DNA of 64,000 bases, from the NCBI GenBank assembly GCA_000711775.1, contig ARYC01000087.1, positions 228,006 through 292,005 of the forward strand. The letters are read 5' to 3'. Positions 1 through 12,449 of the stretch are shown here, piece after piece. Both the position numbers and the translations under genes were made by a program. The notes below the pieces were generated by a model. That model had not been told where the DNA came from. It did no database searches and saw only the letters and a program-made list of their open reading frames with translations. Every line of letters begins with the position of its first letter. The stretch's first letter is position 1. The stretch is from Oxytricha trifallax. Lineage: Eukaryota; Ciliophora; Spirotrichea; Sporadotrichida; Oxytrichidae.

Positions 1-410
1 AGATAAGAGTCTCCATGTATATTTAGAGCAACACCTCTTAATACACGCATTTCTTCTCTTTATTTATTCAGGAATGATCCAAGCTCTTCCTCTACCAGAG
101 AGAAAGCTTTGTCTTCAGTATAACCCTTTTTCAGTAAGTCCTTTTACTTACGTATAAAAACAATAGCTGGATGTGCTAAACGCATAGTACCACCGAACTC
201 TTGCACAATATTGTTATGAGTGGGGAAATACTTGACTTCTGGGTATTTATAGTAAAATTTAGACAATAAGTGCATCTCGCTCTTAATATCATAACTCTCT
301 GGAGCTGCAAAGTTAGCACTAAAACCTAAGAAAGAGTGGGGTGGGAACATCTTCATGATCTCATACCCCTTGGGCTTCTTTCTCATTCCTCTTTCAAACC
401 AAATGTTCAT
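1..410 (-). CDS. mS23-like mitochondrial ribosomal protein, 3' end outside window
   Basis: Reads from an ATG at 410 leftwards off the window, at least 136 residues. An in-frame TAA near 141 is read as Gln; downstream of it the frame stays open and protein-like (KKGYTEDKAFSLVEEEL). The N-terminal RKKPKGYEIMKMFPP and the later HPAIVFIRKQ block followed by a charged helix resemble the mS23/Rsm25 family, a component of the mitochondrial small ribosomal subunit. That assignment rests on recalled family patterns only. The gene is divergent from the RCHY1 C-terminal segment with about 80 bp between them. A GTAAGT-like string at the TAA could be mistaken for an intron donor but no splice is needed. 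Confidence 0.5.
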
Positions 411-492
411 TTTTATTTAATATAATAAGTATTATTATATTCTATGGTTATAAAAATTAATAAGTTTTACAAATACAGGTAAGAATTCTTTT

Positions 493-1287
493 AAATTAAC
501 AGATTAAATGTAAAGCTTGTAAAATGCTTAAATTGCAGTAGCATTCAAAAAGTAATATTCTTTTAGAAATTTAACTTTTTGAATAGCCAGGTATAAAATG
601 TGATTAATGTGATATGAAATTCGGAAATTATGTATGCTTGAAATGTAATCTTTATGACAATGACTCTTCGAAACAGCAGTTCCATTGCAATGATTGTGGA
701 GTATGTCGTCAAGGGGGTCATGAGAACTTTTTCCATTGTTAAAATTGTGCCTGCTGCATTTCAATAGCAGTGAAAGCCTCACACAAATGTATCGAGAACG
801 CTATTCATCAGAAATGTCCGATCTGCCAAATGGATTAATTCTACTCAACTGAGCAGTCTCTGTACTTATAATGTGGACATACTTTGCATAAAAGCTGCTT
901 TAAAGAACTCTCTAAGCATAAATATCAATGCCCACTGTGCTTTAAAAGTTTTTGTGATATGTGGGTGCATGATAGAAATCTTGATAATGAAATCGAAAAT
1001 ACCCCTATGCCTGAAGAGTTTAGAGATAGAAAAGTTAGGGTATAATAAAATTAAATTGTTATTAATATATAAAACACAGTTAACATAAATTAAACCTATA
1101 TAAGTTAAGATTCTTTGTAATGATTGCAGTGAAAGAAGTGAGGTGGGCTTTCATGTATTAGGTGCAAAATGTTAATTCTGCCACAGCTATAATACAAGGT
1201 AATTATGATAACTCTTAATTTTGTTGGTTTATCTTATTTTTCAGATTATAATGCCATGATTCTAATTTATAAAGATCTAAACTTTGA
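493..1287 (+). CDS. RCHY1: RCHY1/Pirh2-like CHY+RING E3 ligase, C-terminal segment of a scrambled gene
   Basis: Begins at a 13-bp pointer (AAATTAACAGATT, 493-505) that also occurs, reverse-complemented, at 20196-20208, where the N-terminal half ends. Joining there gives the CHY-finger stretch [16 protein letters not shown]. Introns at 552-586, 1040-1109 and 1199-1244. Visible motifs: [16 protein letters not shown] (end of CHY finger), CTCHY-type Cys/His cluster ([20 protein letters not shown]), RING ([20 protein letters not shown]), and the zinc ribbon [14 protein letters not shown]. This is the domain order of Pirh2, a RING ubiquitin ligase. The first TGA in frame is at 1285-1287; TAA/TAG in the finger region are Gln. 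There is no complete CHY domain upstream in this copy, so the segment is not a gene on its own. Confidence 0.92.
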
Positions 1288-1600
1288 TTTAAGAGGATGG
1301 TTAAAGATATTAACTCTCAGTCGAGATCGTTGGCGAAGATTCAGACTAAGAAATAAGAGATAAGGCAAAGCTAGTTCAATGGATATGTTTGGGAGTCGGT
1401 CTAGGTCTCTATGTTTTATCTGGTATTAATATTCTGTTTTTCCTAAAGTATAAAAAACAAGAAGAAATTAACGAGCAAGTTGCTGCAAATAATTATTCAA
1501 AAATAATGATTCTATTACTTTTTAATTTTCCTCAATTAAGTTTATTTTTAAATTATTAATAATATTCAAATGAGATTGTTAGAGATGTGCACTATGACAA
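1288..1600 (+). CDS. possible small single-pass membrane protein; frame uncertain
   Basis: Downstream of the RCHY1 stop, one frame is open over about 1320-1600 with an acidic stretch (EIVGEDSDQEIRDKAKL), then a strongly hydrophobic segment (WICLGVGLGLYVLSGINILFF) and a charged tail (LKYKKQEEINEQ). This pattern suits a tail-anchored or small membrane protein. No ATG opens this frame directly, and the other two frames are also open here, so it could be a 3' exon of the RCHY1 transcript, a separate MDS, or chance. I do not recognise the protein. Confidence 0.3.
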
Positions 1601-1788
1601 CTGAATTGAAATATTTATAAAAGTTTATTCATCAAATCTTAATAGTTATAATTTAAATTCTTTAGTTTTTATTTAAAAAGTCTCTCCTATTATCATAATA
1701 AGTAATTATTTATTAACGTGGATTTCCTACATCACTTTACGAAACTTATTAAAATTTTAGTAATTATTATAACTTTACAAGAATTATA

Positions 1789-4242
1789 ATGAAAGACAAG
1801 ATTGGAGACAAATCCCATTTATAAACTGAAATTAATGACAATAACTAAACGAATGGTAGCTAGAACAACTAATAAGACGATGGCTACGATTCAGATGTCT
1901 ATATTTTTGACTACGAAGATAAAGCTATGGAGAATTACAAAACATTATATTACGGGATGATACTCACTTTATAATTATTTGAAATGATCTTAATGTCTTA
2001 ACATTATTTGAAATTACAAAGGTATTCATCCTGGTGACAACGAAGAAGGAGGAGGTTTGAAATTTTCTTGTCCAAATACTGGTGCTCATTTTGAGTTTAT
2101 CGACATTTGCAAAAGGCTGAATTATGTTTAGAAACTAAGGAAGTAACTTAATTAAGCCTGGGGTCTGGACAGTCTTGATGAAATTCCTTAAAATATAGGA
2201 CAGAGAGCTAATACTGATCCTAGAATGCTAGAGAGAGACGATAGAGTGAGGAGTGATTCGAGGTCAAAGAACTTGCAAAAATATTTAAGTAATGGGACTG
2301 ACAGATAAACACAGGTATATATTAAATAATTTCCATTTTTTAACAATTTATTTATACAGTCTAACTTATTAAAGCTATAGGGAGTGCAAGAAAATCCGCT
2401 TGAAAACTATAGGTCCTCTTAAAAATCAAAAGTTGATTAATACAGTCATTTGTAAACAGATCCAGGTTAGCCGATTAGAAGCAAATAAACTAACGAATCT
2501 TAGTTAATTTAACAGTTACCAGGTGATAAACCTTAATAAATTATTAACCAAAACATTGTAATTAACTATTACAATACTAGCGGCGGTTAACTACCAAGAT
2601 AGAATATTTAACACTAAAATAATGCTTCTGAGAAAATTGAAAAATAAACAAGACCTTAAAGTAATGGATCTAACCGCTCAGCTAAATCTAAACTTTAAAT
2701 TTAGAAATTAACCTCAGCATAGAAACAAATCATCCCTAACTTAGCATCAAGAAATCTTGAATTGCAAAATAATATGTAAATTTTATTAAGATTTTATAAT
2801 AAACTTTTATTTTAGAATTGATAATCATAGCTCATATTAGTACGGCAACAATTTAACTCAATTATTTGATTATAAAAAAATTGCTTAATACATATATTTT
2901 ACCCCTCCAAAAAAATACAAGAAGTCTTTTGTTGTATTTATTTATTACAAACCAACTTTTTAACTCAGTAACCTCGAGGAAATTCAAATCTAAGATCTAA
3001 CCTTCTCTCTAACAACTAAATCTCAGGAATTATAAGCTAAAGAAAGAGTGTTTTAGGTTAAAAAATGAATCTTCCATAGAGCAATATATCATCAACTTAG
3101 AAATCTCCATCAATGATGAATTACTCGTTTACTCACAATAATGAGTCACCAAATTTAAAGCTTAATGTATGTAATTTTATTTTTTAACCTGTTTATTAGC
3201 AAAATAAAATGGGATAACCATAGAAAAATTTCTAAGTATATGACTTCAACTTGAACTACTCCAGAGATTCAAAGAATAATAGCGCTTTATAATAAACATC
3301 TTCCAATTATAGAACTGTGGATACTCGTAAAGGCTTACCAAGCAAATCTTTCTAAAAAGCAGTACCAAACTTTGATATTCATGTTATTGGAGGATCATAA
3401 AATATCATGTAAAATGAGTAAAATTAAGCATAATTATAAGAAAATCTTTACACGAATAGCAGCTAACTAAAATCAGTATACAAAAATATACCATAAGGTT
3501 TCAACACAAGAAACATAAATTCATCTTTCGATGAAGTAATGGCCGGAATAACTCAAAATGGAGTTGCTGGAGGTAGGCATAAAAGACATTCATCCTTTGG
3601 ATCTTAAAATAATGCACCTATATATCAGCAATAGTTAAATCCTAGCATGGGTGGAGGGTTTTCGGGGACAATTGCTATGAAAAGCTCTCATATGAAAACT
3701 AAAAGTATCACAAACCCTTCTTAAATTGATCCTTCTCTCTATGTTAATGCTTAGAAAACATAAATTCAAGGCTCATAGTTTAATGGAGTAAATTCTACTT
3801 ATAACCCTAATTCAAGAAATCAAGCAAATAATGACTATGGCATTGGTGCCAAATCTGCTTTGGGGAACCCATCCCATTATAGATAAACTTCTGACTTTTC
3901 TTAATTTAAAAGTAAGATAATTTTTTAAACTTAATGATTTATTTAGAAACTTAATAGAACCCTTCAACATCAAGTTTTTCACAGTATAATGGTCCTATAA
4001 AATCCACTTAAATTAATAACTTACATCATTTGCTTATATTATTTTATTTAAAACTACTTAACAATAAATATTATTATTTTAAAATTACTTTGCAAGCTCA
4101 GCAAGCATAGAATCACATTTAACTTATAGGAAATTCAAAATCATTGCTAGGTTAGGGTCAATCTAGGCAAAATGTGCAAATAAGACCTCCAAATAATAGC
4201 ACTGCTAGAAGACAAACTTTCAATAGCAATATAAAACATTGA
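1789..4242 (+). CDS. Q/N-rich low-complexity protein of unknown function
   Basis: Starts at ATG 1789. The N-terminal part is acidic (DDGYDSDVYIFDYEDKAMENY) and leads into a short conserved-looking block (GGGLKFSCPNTGAHFEFIDI); the rest is rich in Gln, Asn, Ser, many Gln encoded by TAA/TAG. Introns at 2315-2359, 2776-2815, 3167-3199 and 3912-3946. Three IESs interrupt it (1954-2017, 2861-2967, 4016-4087) and each restores the frame when removed. First in-frame TGA is 4240-4242; a possible fourth IES (4238-4272) would move the end slightly. No recognisable domain. A disordered scaffold or RNA-granule-type protein is a guess only. Confidence 0.75.
1954..2017. other. IES, pointer ATTAC
   Basis: 64 bp, AT-rich. 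ATTAC occurs at 1949-1953 and 2013-2017. Removing the insert with one copy joins LYY to KGIHPGDNEEGG in frame; left in place it introduces a TGA. Confidence 0.85.
2861..2967. other. IES, pointer TTTAACTCA
   Basis: 107 bp with a 9-bp pointer at 2852-2860 and 2959-2967. Removal joins GNNLT to QQPRGNSNLR in frame and deletes an out-of-character hydrophobic translation. Confidence 0.85.
4016..4087. other. IES, pointer AAATTA
   Basis: 72 bp, multiple of three, so the frame is open with or without it. The pointer is at 4010-4015 and 4082-4087. The insert encodes a run of Leu/Ile/Tyr/Asn unlike the Q-rich flanks, which supports an IES rather than coding sequence. Confidence 0.7.
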
Positions 4243-4272
4243 AAATATTTGAATAATTACTCAATATAAAAC
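4238..4272. other. possible IES, pointer CAATATAAAAC
   Basis: An 11-bp direct repeat at 4227-4237 and 4262-4272 brackets 24 bp containing the first TGA of the upstream gene. If removed, the frame runs only about 12 more codons to another TGA, so support comes from the repeat, not from frame restoration. Confidence 0.4.
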
Positions 4273-4339
4273 TCTATTAAATTATAAGAATCATAATGAT
4301 AGTTTGAATATAATTTACTTCTACTGTAATTTTAATTAA

Positions 4340-5288
4340 AAAATATAGCCAATTTAGATATCTATCATTTCAAAGCTCTTTGCAGATACTAGAATAAAAT
4401 CAGAGAAGTTTTATTAATTTAATACCGACCTCCACAGTTGCATTTGAAAATCAGCGTCTTCAAGATTAAACTATAGACGAATCTACCAAGTCAATTTTAG
4501 GCTAACTCGACTTTAACAATAATGCCCAATTAAACCACAAATTTTACTCTTCTCAATTATTTTCCAGGAAACTCAGCACCAACTTGATTAACAATTCAAT
4601 TTTACTTCAACAGATTAAAGATCAATCCTTGAATCTAAATCATAAAAGAAGTTTCTAGAATAATAGCATGAGTTCATTCCCTCTAAATAAATCACAAAGC
4701 TCTAAATAGTTAAGGTTTGCACATTTATAGGTAGTGGATAACGTGCTTGATAATTGCTAGTCTGTTCTCTCTGGTGATATTAAATTTACTAAAAATTCAA
4801 TTCACAAGCTCAATAGATTCATTAAGTATTAGTAAAATTTGGAGCAATCCCCTTAGGAGAAGTAGAAAATTTAGGATATTAAAAGCGTAGCTAAAGCTGT
4901 GGGACTCAAATTACAAGAAAATAAAAAGAGTAAGAGCCCAAGAAATCGAAAAATTAAAGCAAATATATTTATTGAGAGTGTTGAAAAAGAGGGAGTATAG
5001 AATATAATGAACTAGAGTCACGAAAAGACAAATAAAAACGTCAGCATACTAAATGCTACTAATATAGTCGAGGACTCAAATGAGAAATTTTAAGCAAACT
5101 ATTAGAAATAGGGAAAGAAAATTATTAAAGTAAAAAGCGTTAGGTATATTAAAAAGATTTAATAGCAACATGATTCATAAAACGAGGGAATTTATTAAAT
5201 AAAGAAGATAGGCTAGGTAAATAATTCTCATGTTTAAAATTTGACACCCATTAACAGAAGTGTAATAGATTCTAATCACAAAGATTGA
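4340..5288 (+). CDS. basic Q/N/S-rich protein of unknown function, 5' end unresolved
   Basis: A frame rich in Lys, Gln, Asn and Ser is open from about 4340 to a TGA at 5286-5288. It includes FNNNAQLNHKFYSSQLFS, a lysine/arginine-rich stretch (KKSKSPRNRKIK) and repeated KSV/KIK blocks near the end. No ATG was found that joins it cleanly; a likely intron acceptor lies near 4352 and the first exon may lie upstream or in another germline segment. It could alternatively be a continuation of the 1789-4242 gene if unrecognised IESs lie between. No domain recognised. Confidence 0.6.
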
Positions 5289-5386
5289 TATTGATGAATT
5301 TAATTTTTTATTTCTTAATTAAACAATCTTCTCATTTCTTAAAACTCACTATTTTTTTGCTTTTCTTATTCATTCCATTTAAAGTT

Positions 5387-5700
5387 ATGGCGCAACTTTA
5401 TTGTCTGCTATTAATTTAATCATGCTGTTTTCAATTTTTGCAATTTAATTTATGTATTATTTACTCACATTGTTATCTGATTATTAAGAAAGCTGAATTT
5501 CCTTCAATTTTGCAATTTCAAAGTCATTTTGAGAGAGGAGGAGCTCTATTTGTTTATTTTCAAAATATTAAGAGACTTCTTTTAGTATTTTCTCTTATGG
5601 GTCTTCCATTATTTAATTAATTTATTAGTTTTTATGTATGTTAACAATAAAAAAATATTACTATCAAGAATTTAATTATATCATTGAATATTTGTGAATA
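5387..5700 (+). CDS. hydrophobic ORF, possible exon or stray MDS of a membrane protein
   Basis: From ATG 5387 the frame encodes a Cys- and Leu-rich hydrophobic N-terminus, then SHFERGGALFVYFQNIKR and a hydrophobic LLLVFSLMGLPLFN. The central motif looks like a loop-plus-membrane-helix of a multi-pass protein. The ORF degenerates into AT-rich sequence after about 5620. Neither neighbour is a membrane protein. It may be one MDS of a gene whose other pieces lie outside the window. Family not recognised. Confidence 0.35.
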
Positions 5701-5781
5701 GAGTAAATATTCATGTTAATTAAATCATTTAAATTTTCCTTAAAACCCAATAGCTAATTTTATTATACAAAATTTGATAAA

Positions 5782-8700
5782 ATGATGTCAATATTTGATA
5801 AGAATACCTTAAGGGTAAAAAATACAAAAACTAATCAAGTTAATGAGATAAATGTTTTAAATTATTACAAAAGAAATCAATGTAGTTTATATTATATCGA
5901 TTTATCAATAACTATTATTCTATAAATTTAATGTTCTCAATAAGGAGGGAATTCAAATTTCTCATTAAAATGACCCGATAAAAATCAAATTTGTTTAAAC
6001 TAAATAAAGCATTGAAGACCAAAATAAATCTAACAATTATAAGCTTAGTAACTCCATTTAACTCCCATCTATTAAATTTAAAAATTATCTTACTTAAGAG
6101 AGATTCTATTAATTAATCAAAATATATTCCATTTCTATAATTTGTGTTTTATTTGGAAACGTAGTGATTTATATTTCTCTATAAAATTTAAATACCTTAT
6201 CAAATTAAATTGATATTTAATTATAATCGAAAGATGAAAACACATAATGTGATTAAGTTGAGTTAACGAAACAAGAAATAAATTAAAATTATGGAATGAG
6301 TTCTTAGATATAAACTTAGGATTATTTAAATCAGACTTATCATAACCCATCAATCATATCTTAGAAGTTAGTGGGTATCTATGAAAAATAAAATAATAAT
6401 GCTTAATTTCTTCCATAAGGCCCCAACACTAAGTTTTATTTTTATAATTATTTTAACTTCAATTTTCAAAAGATATAGGGGGTCATTTTATACATTATTG
6501 ATATATTAAATTGAATTAAAATTAAAGTATAATATCGAGGAATTGAAAAATTTAAAAGTAAGGTAAATAATGAATAAATCTATAAGTCATCATACTCTCA
6601 TGAAAGTTTAAATCTAGAGATCCCCGAAGAAAATTAACTAAAACTTCTAGAAACATGTAGTACTTAAAAATGATAACATTCTAAACCCCAAAACATTAAT
6701 GGACATTTAATAAAATCCTAACTAAGAATTCGGCATCGACTAAAACTATATTAAGAAGAATAAACTCTCAACTTTCTATAAAAACATGATGAATACTAAA
6801 AATGAAGATGAAACTTTATAAAATATTAGGAATTTAAGAAGAAATTAAAGCAGTTTTGATTTTAGGAATAATTTGAGAGGGCTCAATGCTTAGGAAACAA
6901 TATATTCAGGGAAGATATAAGGAAATTAAAGCAAAAATTATAAGAGTTTTGTGAATTTGATAAATCTAGATAATGAACAATCAAGAAACATTTAAATTAT
7001 TTTATTATAACTTCAGGACATTTGATAATCACAATTTAGATTAGAAATAGTAATTGTATTTAACTGAAACAAACGATTTGAAAGGAAAGAATATACAGTA
7101 TTAGACTTAATAAGTATAAAATTAAAGTTCTCAAGTAAATAATGAGATGGATCAGTATTTTAACACAAAAATACTATCTGATTAGTCTTCTATCATTGCA
7201 CTTCCCAAAGATTAAAATCCTAGTCTGATCATTTAAGAAAATTGTCTATCGAATGTGTCAAAAACCATTTATGCTCCTAATTTACCAAAATCCAATATGC
7301 TTGATTTCGACCGATCAATCTAACCACTCATCATAAACTAAGATGACAAAAATAGAGTAAAAAGGAAGTTCAAAAATGCTATTGTAACAAGATACACAGC
7401 CTCTGATTAATTTGATTTGTAAAACTTCATAGGTAGTAAAGATGATTGGTATCAAGGCTGTGGAAACAGTTTGATAGATTAAGCAAACAGCAAAAAAGAG
7501 AAGGAGGTTTTTAATTAGTTTATTGAGTAGATAATAGATGAAGAAGTCAAGCCAGATTGGATTCTAGATAAAGTAAGTTAAAATTTAAACTCAATAAATT
7601 TTATAGTCTACTATTGAGAAATTATAGTAAAATTATCTTTACCGAGGATCATTTATTTCTAATGAAGTAAAGGATTTATTTACAGAAATCGAAAATTATT
7701 AAAGATTCAATTTTGATAAAAATGAGGTCAAAGAAACAATTGAAAGCTAGAAATATCTCAAAAACTACAATTCGTAAATAATGAAATTAAATTTAAGAGA
7801 GAGCAAACCTGATGAGATTCTAGATCAATAAACTACAAAAAATGGATTTAATTTCCAAAGTTTGGAAGATTTATTGAAAGCGAAATCAGATCAACAAACA
7901 ATACTTTACATGTAAGTTTCTATATACTCTTTATTTTTCTAGAATCTTTTCAGAATTAATCAGGGAAGTTTCATAAAAAGACAAAGAACTTGGGTATCTG
8001 ATTATGAAATCCTTCTCAAGTTACTTTACTAAAAACGAGAAGAAATGGCTGAGTATTTTTGAGAACTAAACTTCTTACATTCAAAAACTAAAGAATGACG
8101 TTGATTTATTAATTGGTCTCTCTACAAATTAAGAATAAGGAGCTTTTAAAGCAACAGCAAATTCAAAATAAATCAGGAGCTTACTTGACAACAAAGCTCT
8201 CAATGAGCAAAATCTGATAGATCACAAAATTATGATTTAAAAACTCATTGGAGAGTATCATAAACTTGAAGATGAACACTATCATTAGAGTATGAAGCAG
8301 AAGTATTTTGATAAAGATATAAATTAGCTGCTCTATGACTGGGACTAAATAAGAATTTCAGAGCAAGTTAAAAAAGCTATTGATGAAGTAGACCCTCTTT
8401 TGATTGTAGAAAACTTAAAGTTCACAGATGAATACAAAAAGTAAGCTTATTTCAATTGATACCTTTTATAAAATTAGTATGGGTAAGGATTAGATGGCTG
8501 TGCTAGTTAATGCTTAAAGATTCCTTATGAGCTTGAAAAAACAAAATCCATGGGAAGGAGAGATAAAGTATTTCAAGATTAAAAATAAGGACATGCAATA
8601 AAAACTTGAAGATTTAAAAGATAAAGTATCTTATCTTGAGGAAATTCATGTAAGTTATAAATTAACCTAAAATTTAGTGGGTGAAAAACTTAGGGAAACA

Positions 8701-10329
8701 TATAATTGACTGTTTTATTAATTAACTTAAATTTAGGGATACTTTAATTTAATATGTTGTGCAGTTTCTTTCCTCAAAATTTTTATAGAAATAAGATTAG
8801 AAGCTGCTTGCTTAAAAAGAAGACTTAATAATGATGTTAAAAGCTACATTAGAAAAAGCAACTTCAACTATCAACATGAGACAATTGGAAAACGTTGGGG
8901 TACAAACCATTATAGATCAACAAAACTTAGGCTTCATTATTCAAGCAGATAAAATATTGGAAGCAACTCTAATGAAATAAGAAACTGAAATACAAAGACT
9001 CATTAGAAATGCAAAACTCAATTTATCAAAGTTTACTTCAATTAAGATGGAAAGCTTGCTTGAGATAGTTTAGGCAACATATTCAAAGAAGATTCAATAC
9101 AAACAGCAAAAATAGGGGTATTATTTAAAAAATGAATTTTAGTATGTTTTTATTATATATGGTTCTAATAATTTTAGCCTTCTCTCTCTTATCAAAAACA
9201 TTAAAATTATCACATGCTTTAACTCTAAGATTATGTATACTTGGTATTTTAACAGAGATATAACGTCAAAGAAAAAGTAAATAAAAAATGTGAGAAGTTT
9301 CTAGTAAGTATCAAAGACTTGTCTCGTAAAAATGAAAGAATTGAAACTTTCTATAATTTTCTAGGTTTTGGAGATTAAAACAGCCTTCGTAATGAAATTC
9401 TAGAGCTATATATTAAACTTATACAATCATTAGATTAGAGTTTACTAGATATTTTTAGTTTAGACTATGAGAAATACTCAATTACTTTTGAAGAGGCAAT
9501 ATCAAAATATCAAAGTGTATTTACCAATATAAATCCAACTTTGAAGTTTTTGCTAGTTAAATCTATCATTAAATCAAGTAGAATAGTTGTAGATTAAGAA
9601 ACTTATAATAAGAGGGTGAATCTAGAATATAGATTTTACATCTACGTGCTAAATTCTATGCATTAATCGATCACAAGTAAAGGTTTATACAGTTATATGC
9701 AAGGACTGGAACATATTTTAGACAAAAATTAAATTCAGTCAAAATAGATTGCTGATTCCATAAATTCTCAACAAATTTTAGTGTAGGTTAAAGATTTCAA
9801 AGCTTTAATTTCAAAGATATTGCCCAATGAGGTTTTGTAAATTTACATCGAAAAAGTAGATTAAGATCAATTTTATAATGAGACTTTCTAAAAATATCAG
9901 GTAGATAACGATTACATTGATTTAATGAAATGCTAAAATGCAATGAAGTAAAAGGTTAATTTCTAGGTGCAATTGAAAGATTTCCTCAATGATGGTCTTA
10001 CTTTTGCTATCACCTACTTCGATGATTTGAAGAAATCTTATAAAAAGCTCTTCTAAGAATTTGATAGTGACTTAGATGGATTTATTGATTACGATTAGTT
10101 TGATGGACTAGTCAGAAAGATCAATAAAAGCATGAAGGAATGGAAAATCCTCGCTATGTTTTAAGTTATTACAGGAAAGGAGAGGAATTATGAAAGCGGA
10201 AAAGTAACTTTTGATTAATTCTTAGCTTATTCAATGTCAATTGATTTGATGGACGGAGTTTATGAAATTGATTAAACTCAAAGAGATTAAAGAAATAATT
10301 CAAAACTTTCACATAAAATGACTTAATGA
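5782..10329 (+). CDS. large coiled-coil protein with C-terminal EF-hand (TSNAXIP1-like ciliary type, tentative)
   Basis: Starts at ATG 5782 (MMSIFDKNTLRVKN). IES 5857-5935 is removed in frame. The N-terminal third is Q/N-rich; the middle (about 7600-8450) has FSELIREVSQKDKELGYLIM and KKWLSIFENQTSYIQKLK, reminiscent of the TSNAXIP1 N-terminal domain of ciliary proteins, followed by long coiled coil. Near the C-terminus is an EF-hand-like loop DSDLDGFIDYDQF in which position 12 is Gln (encoded by TAG) instead of Glu, so calcium binding is doubtful. Introns visible at about 7572-7605, 7911-7943, 8441-8478, 8651-8678 and 9118-9262. The 6440-6570 stretch has an unresolved frame change, probably an IES, so the 5' part could be a separate gene. 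Stop TGA 10327-10329. Confidence 0.65.
5857..5935. other. IES, pointer AATGTT
   Basis: 79 bp; AATGTT at 5851-5856 and 5930-5935. Removal joins NEINV to LNKEGIQISHQN in frame. Confidence 0.8.
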
Positions 10330-10439
10330 CTACAATTATAATTAATTTAATTTTACCTTATTATACTATATCATGATTCCTCAATGTGATTTTTTAAGTT
10401 TAGATATGTAAGTTAAACTGATAAATAATTTTAAATATT

Positions 10440-12375
10440 TCATTTCTTAAGTAATCCAATACCTGAGAGCACACCTCTTTGGACTGTGTCCCTGAAAGTG
10501 CTGTTTGTACTTCTCATAGTTTTCATTAAACTTGAATTGTTAATGGTAGTACTCTAATTATTAGTTTACATCATACTTATTCCATTGCCACCCAAAGAAT
10601 TGTTATTATTTGTGTTGTTGATGCTATTGTTTTATAGCTTGTTCCCAAGTGTTTTCTTGTTATCTGGTTGTGGACTCAAAGCCATTCTTGAAAATAGAGT
10701 TGATTTTCCAACAAATGATAGGCCACTTAAGTTCTATTGACTTAAATTTTGGGTTCCATTTTAGCCGATTTGTTAGTTTCCAAAGTTAATTCTACTGTTG
10801 TTAGCATGAGAAAGAGCTGATTCAACTGGTTAGTTTTCTTTTGTCTTAGGTTGGATCTTAATAATATCTCCTCCATTAACGTGACTGATGTCATTCTCAT
10901 TTATTTTCTAGTACGATTGATTAATTCTACTTGAATCAACTCCTCCATTTTAAGTGTAATGATTCGCATTTATGGGATTTTTAATAGGGCTTCTCACTGT
11001 TAATTCTTGTTTTTTCTTTTGAGATTCCTCAATTTTCTATTCGTAAGTCTCAGCGTTTTTAATAAGCTTATCAAATAACCTGTCTTCTCCAACACATCTG
11101 TAAAATTTCTCCTACTCAGACCACTTCACAGCCTTGGTATAGCCTTTAGTAAATTAAGGATCATTAACTTATTCATCTTAATCTCTCTTCCAATGATTGA
11201 TTGTATGAATCTTAGAGGCCACATCATTTTTCAGCTACTAAGGAGCATATTAAGTTTTAAATGGGTCAGTTGGAGCATGATTTGGCTATACATCTGCAAG
11301 TCTAATATCGTCGTTTTTTGCCCAGAATTTAGAGTTTTCCTTCATTTCTACTGAAGATGTCCAAGCAGGCTCATCTTAGAAAGTTTGGGAAAACTTCCAA
11401 AACTCCTTTGTCTACTAATCTCCACTAAACTTTGGAAGTTCTTATCCATGAATACCTACAGTTACATTTCCGAACTTTTGAGTCATGTTCTCAATTTAAG
11501 CGATCTTTCTTTCTTCCTCAATTTATTTCTTGGTCTTACCCTATGTTTCTTTATATCCGAGCCTAAGATAGCAAGCTTCTCTATCCTCTAGTCTCCCCTT
11601 GATATCTTTGAAATTTCCAATATTAGTCTCAAGCTGTTTGAGTTAATTCAACATTTCCTCTTTTCTTTGAGCATCAAGCAAAGTCTTGGAGTAAGTTTTT
11701 GGATTTTCAACAAATTTAATGGATGGGTCTTTGTTTGTGTCCTTGACATCTGTAATAGTTTGCTCCAATCCTGCCTTCCTTCTAGCTTCTTATTTTTCTT
11801 CTTCCTTTCTCTGATTTATTGAAGTGAATTTAGGCTTGTCAACCAGAAATTCACTCTTGATAAACGGCATCTCAATTGCTGCAGGATTAGCAGCCTCCCA
11901 TCGCTTCTTTTGTTCATTGATAGAATCCCTAAAATATTTATATTAAAAATTAAGAAAATTACAAATATTCTTTCTTTCTTTTATCTTTGAGTTCAGATAC
12001 ATTAGTAACTGCTGGTTTCTTAAGAGTGTCTGGATGAACTGGATAAGTGTCTCTCACTGGAAGAAAATCTTTAATACAATCAAGTATATATAATTATTTT
12101 TATAGATTTCTCTGCTCTTCTGTTCTCACCAAGCTTAGTAGAAATTTTATCTTTGCCAGCTGAAAATTTTATTCTTGGTGGTTGATGTTATGTAGCATCG
12201 AAAGCCTAATATAAAATGTGTATTTTAATTTCTATAAAATTTACCCTTTCTTTGTTGAGATATGGAGACCTGAATTCACCTTCAGTAATACTTCTACTTC
12301 TCTAGGAACTAAATTATGAATAAATTTATATGTTTTTTACGCTGTGATTTGATTAGAGCTCTTTATAGTTGCCAT
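10440..12375 (-). CDS. conserved-looking coiled-coil protein, function unknown
   Basis: Starts at ATG 12375 (MATIKSSNQITA), followed by introns near 12307-12337 and 12205-12244. The body is charged and helical: KRWEAANPAAIEMPFIKSEF, then an Asp/Lys/Gln-rich coiled region, then a Trp-containing block (KEFWKFSQTFQDEPAWTSS; NHWKRDQDE; AVKWSEQEKFY), ending in an Asn/Gln/Ser-rich low-complexity tail to TGA at 10440-10442. Around 12065-12105 a frame change without GT..AG fits a small IES with pointer AAA. Tail-to-tail with the EF-hand gene (about 110 bp) and tandem with the GTPase gene. No family recognised; a cytoskeletal role is only a guess. Confidence 0.75.
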
Positions 12376-12449
12376 ATTTTTATTTTGAGAAATTATTTTA
12401 TTTTTGTTATATATCCTCCTTACATATTGTAACAAAAATACACAATATT

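Noticed and set aside
6135-6353. Minus-strand 72-codon frame
   Set aside because: The opposite strand has a coherent Q/N-rich frame joined across IES 5857-5935; the minus frame is its shadow.
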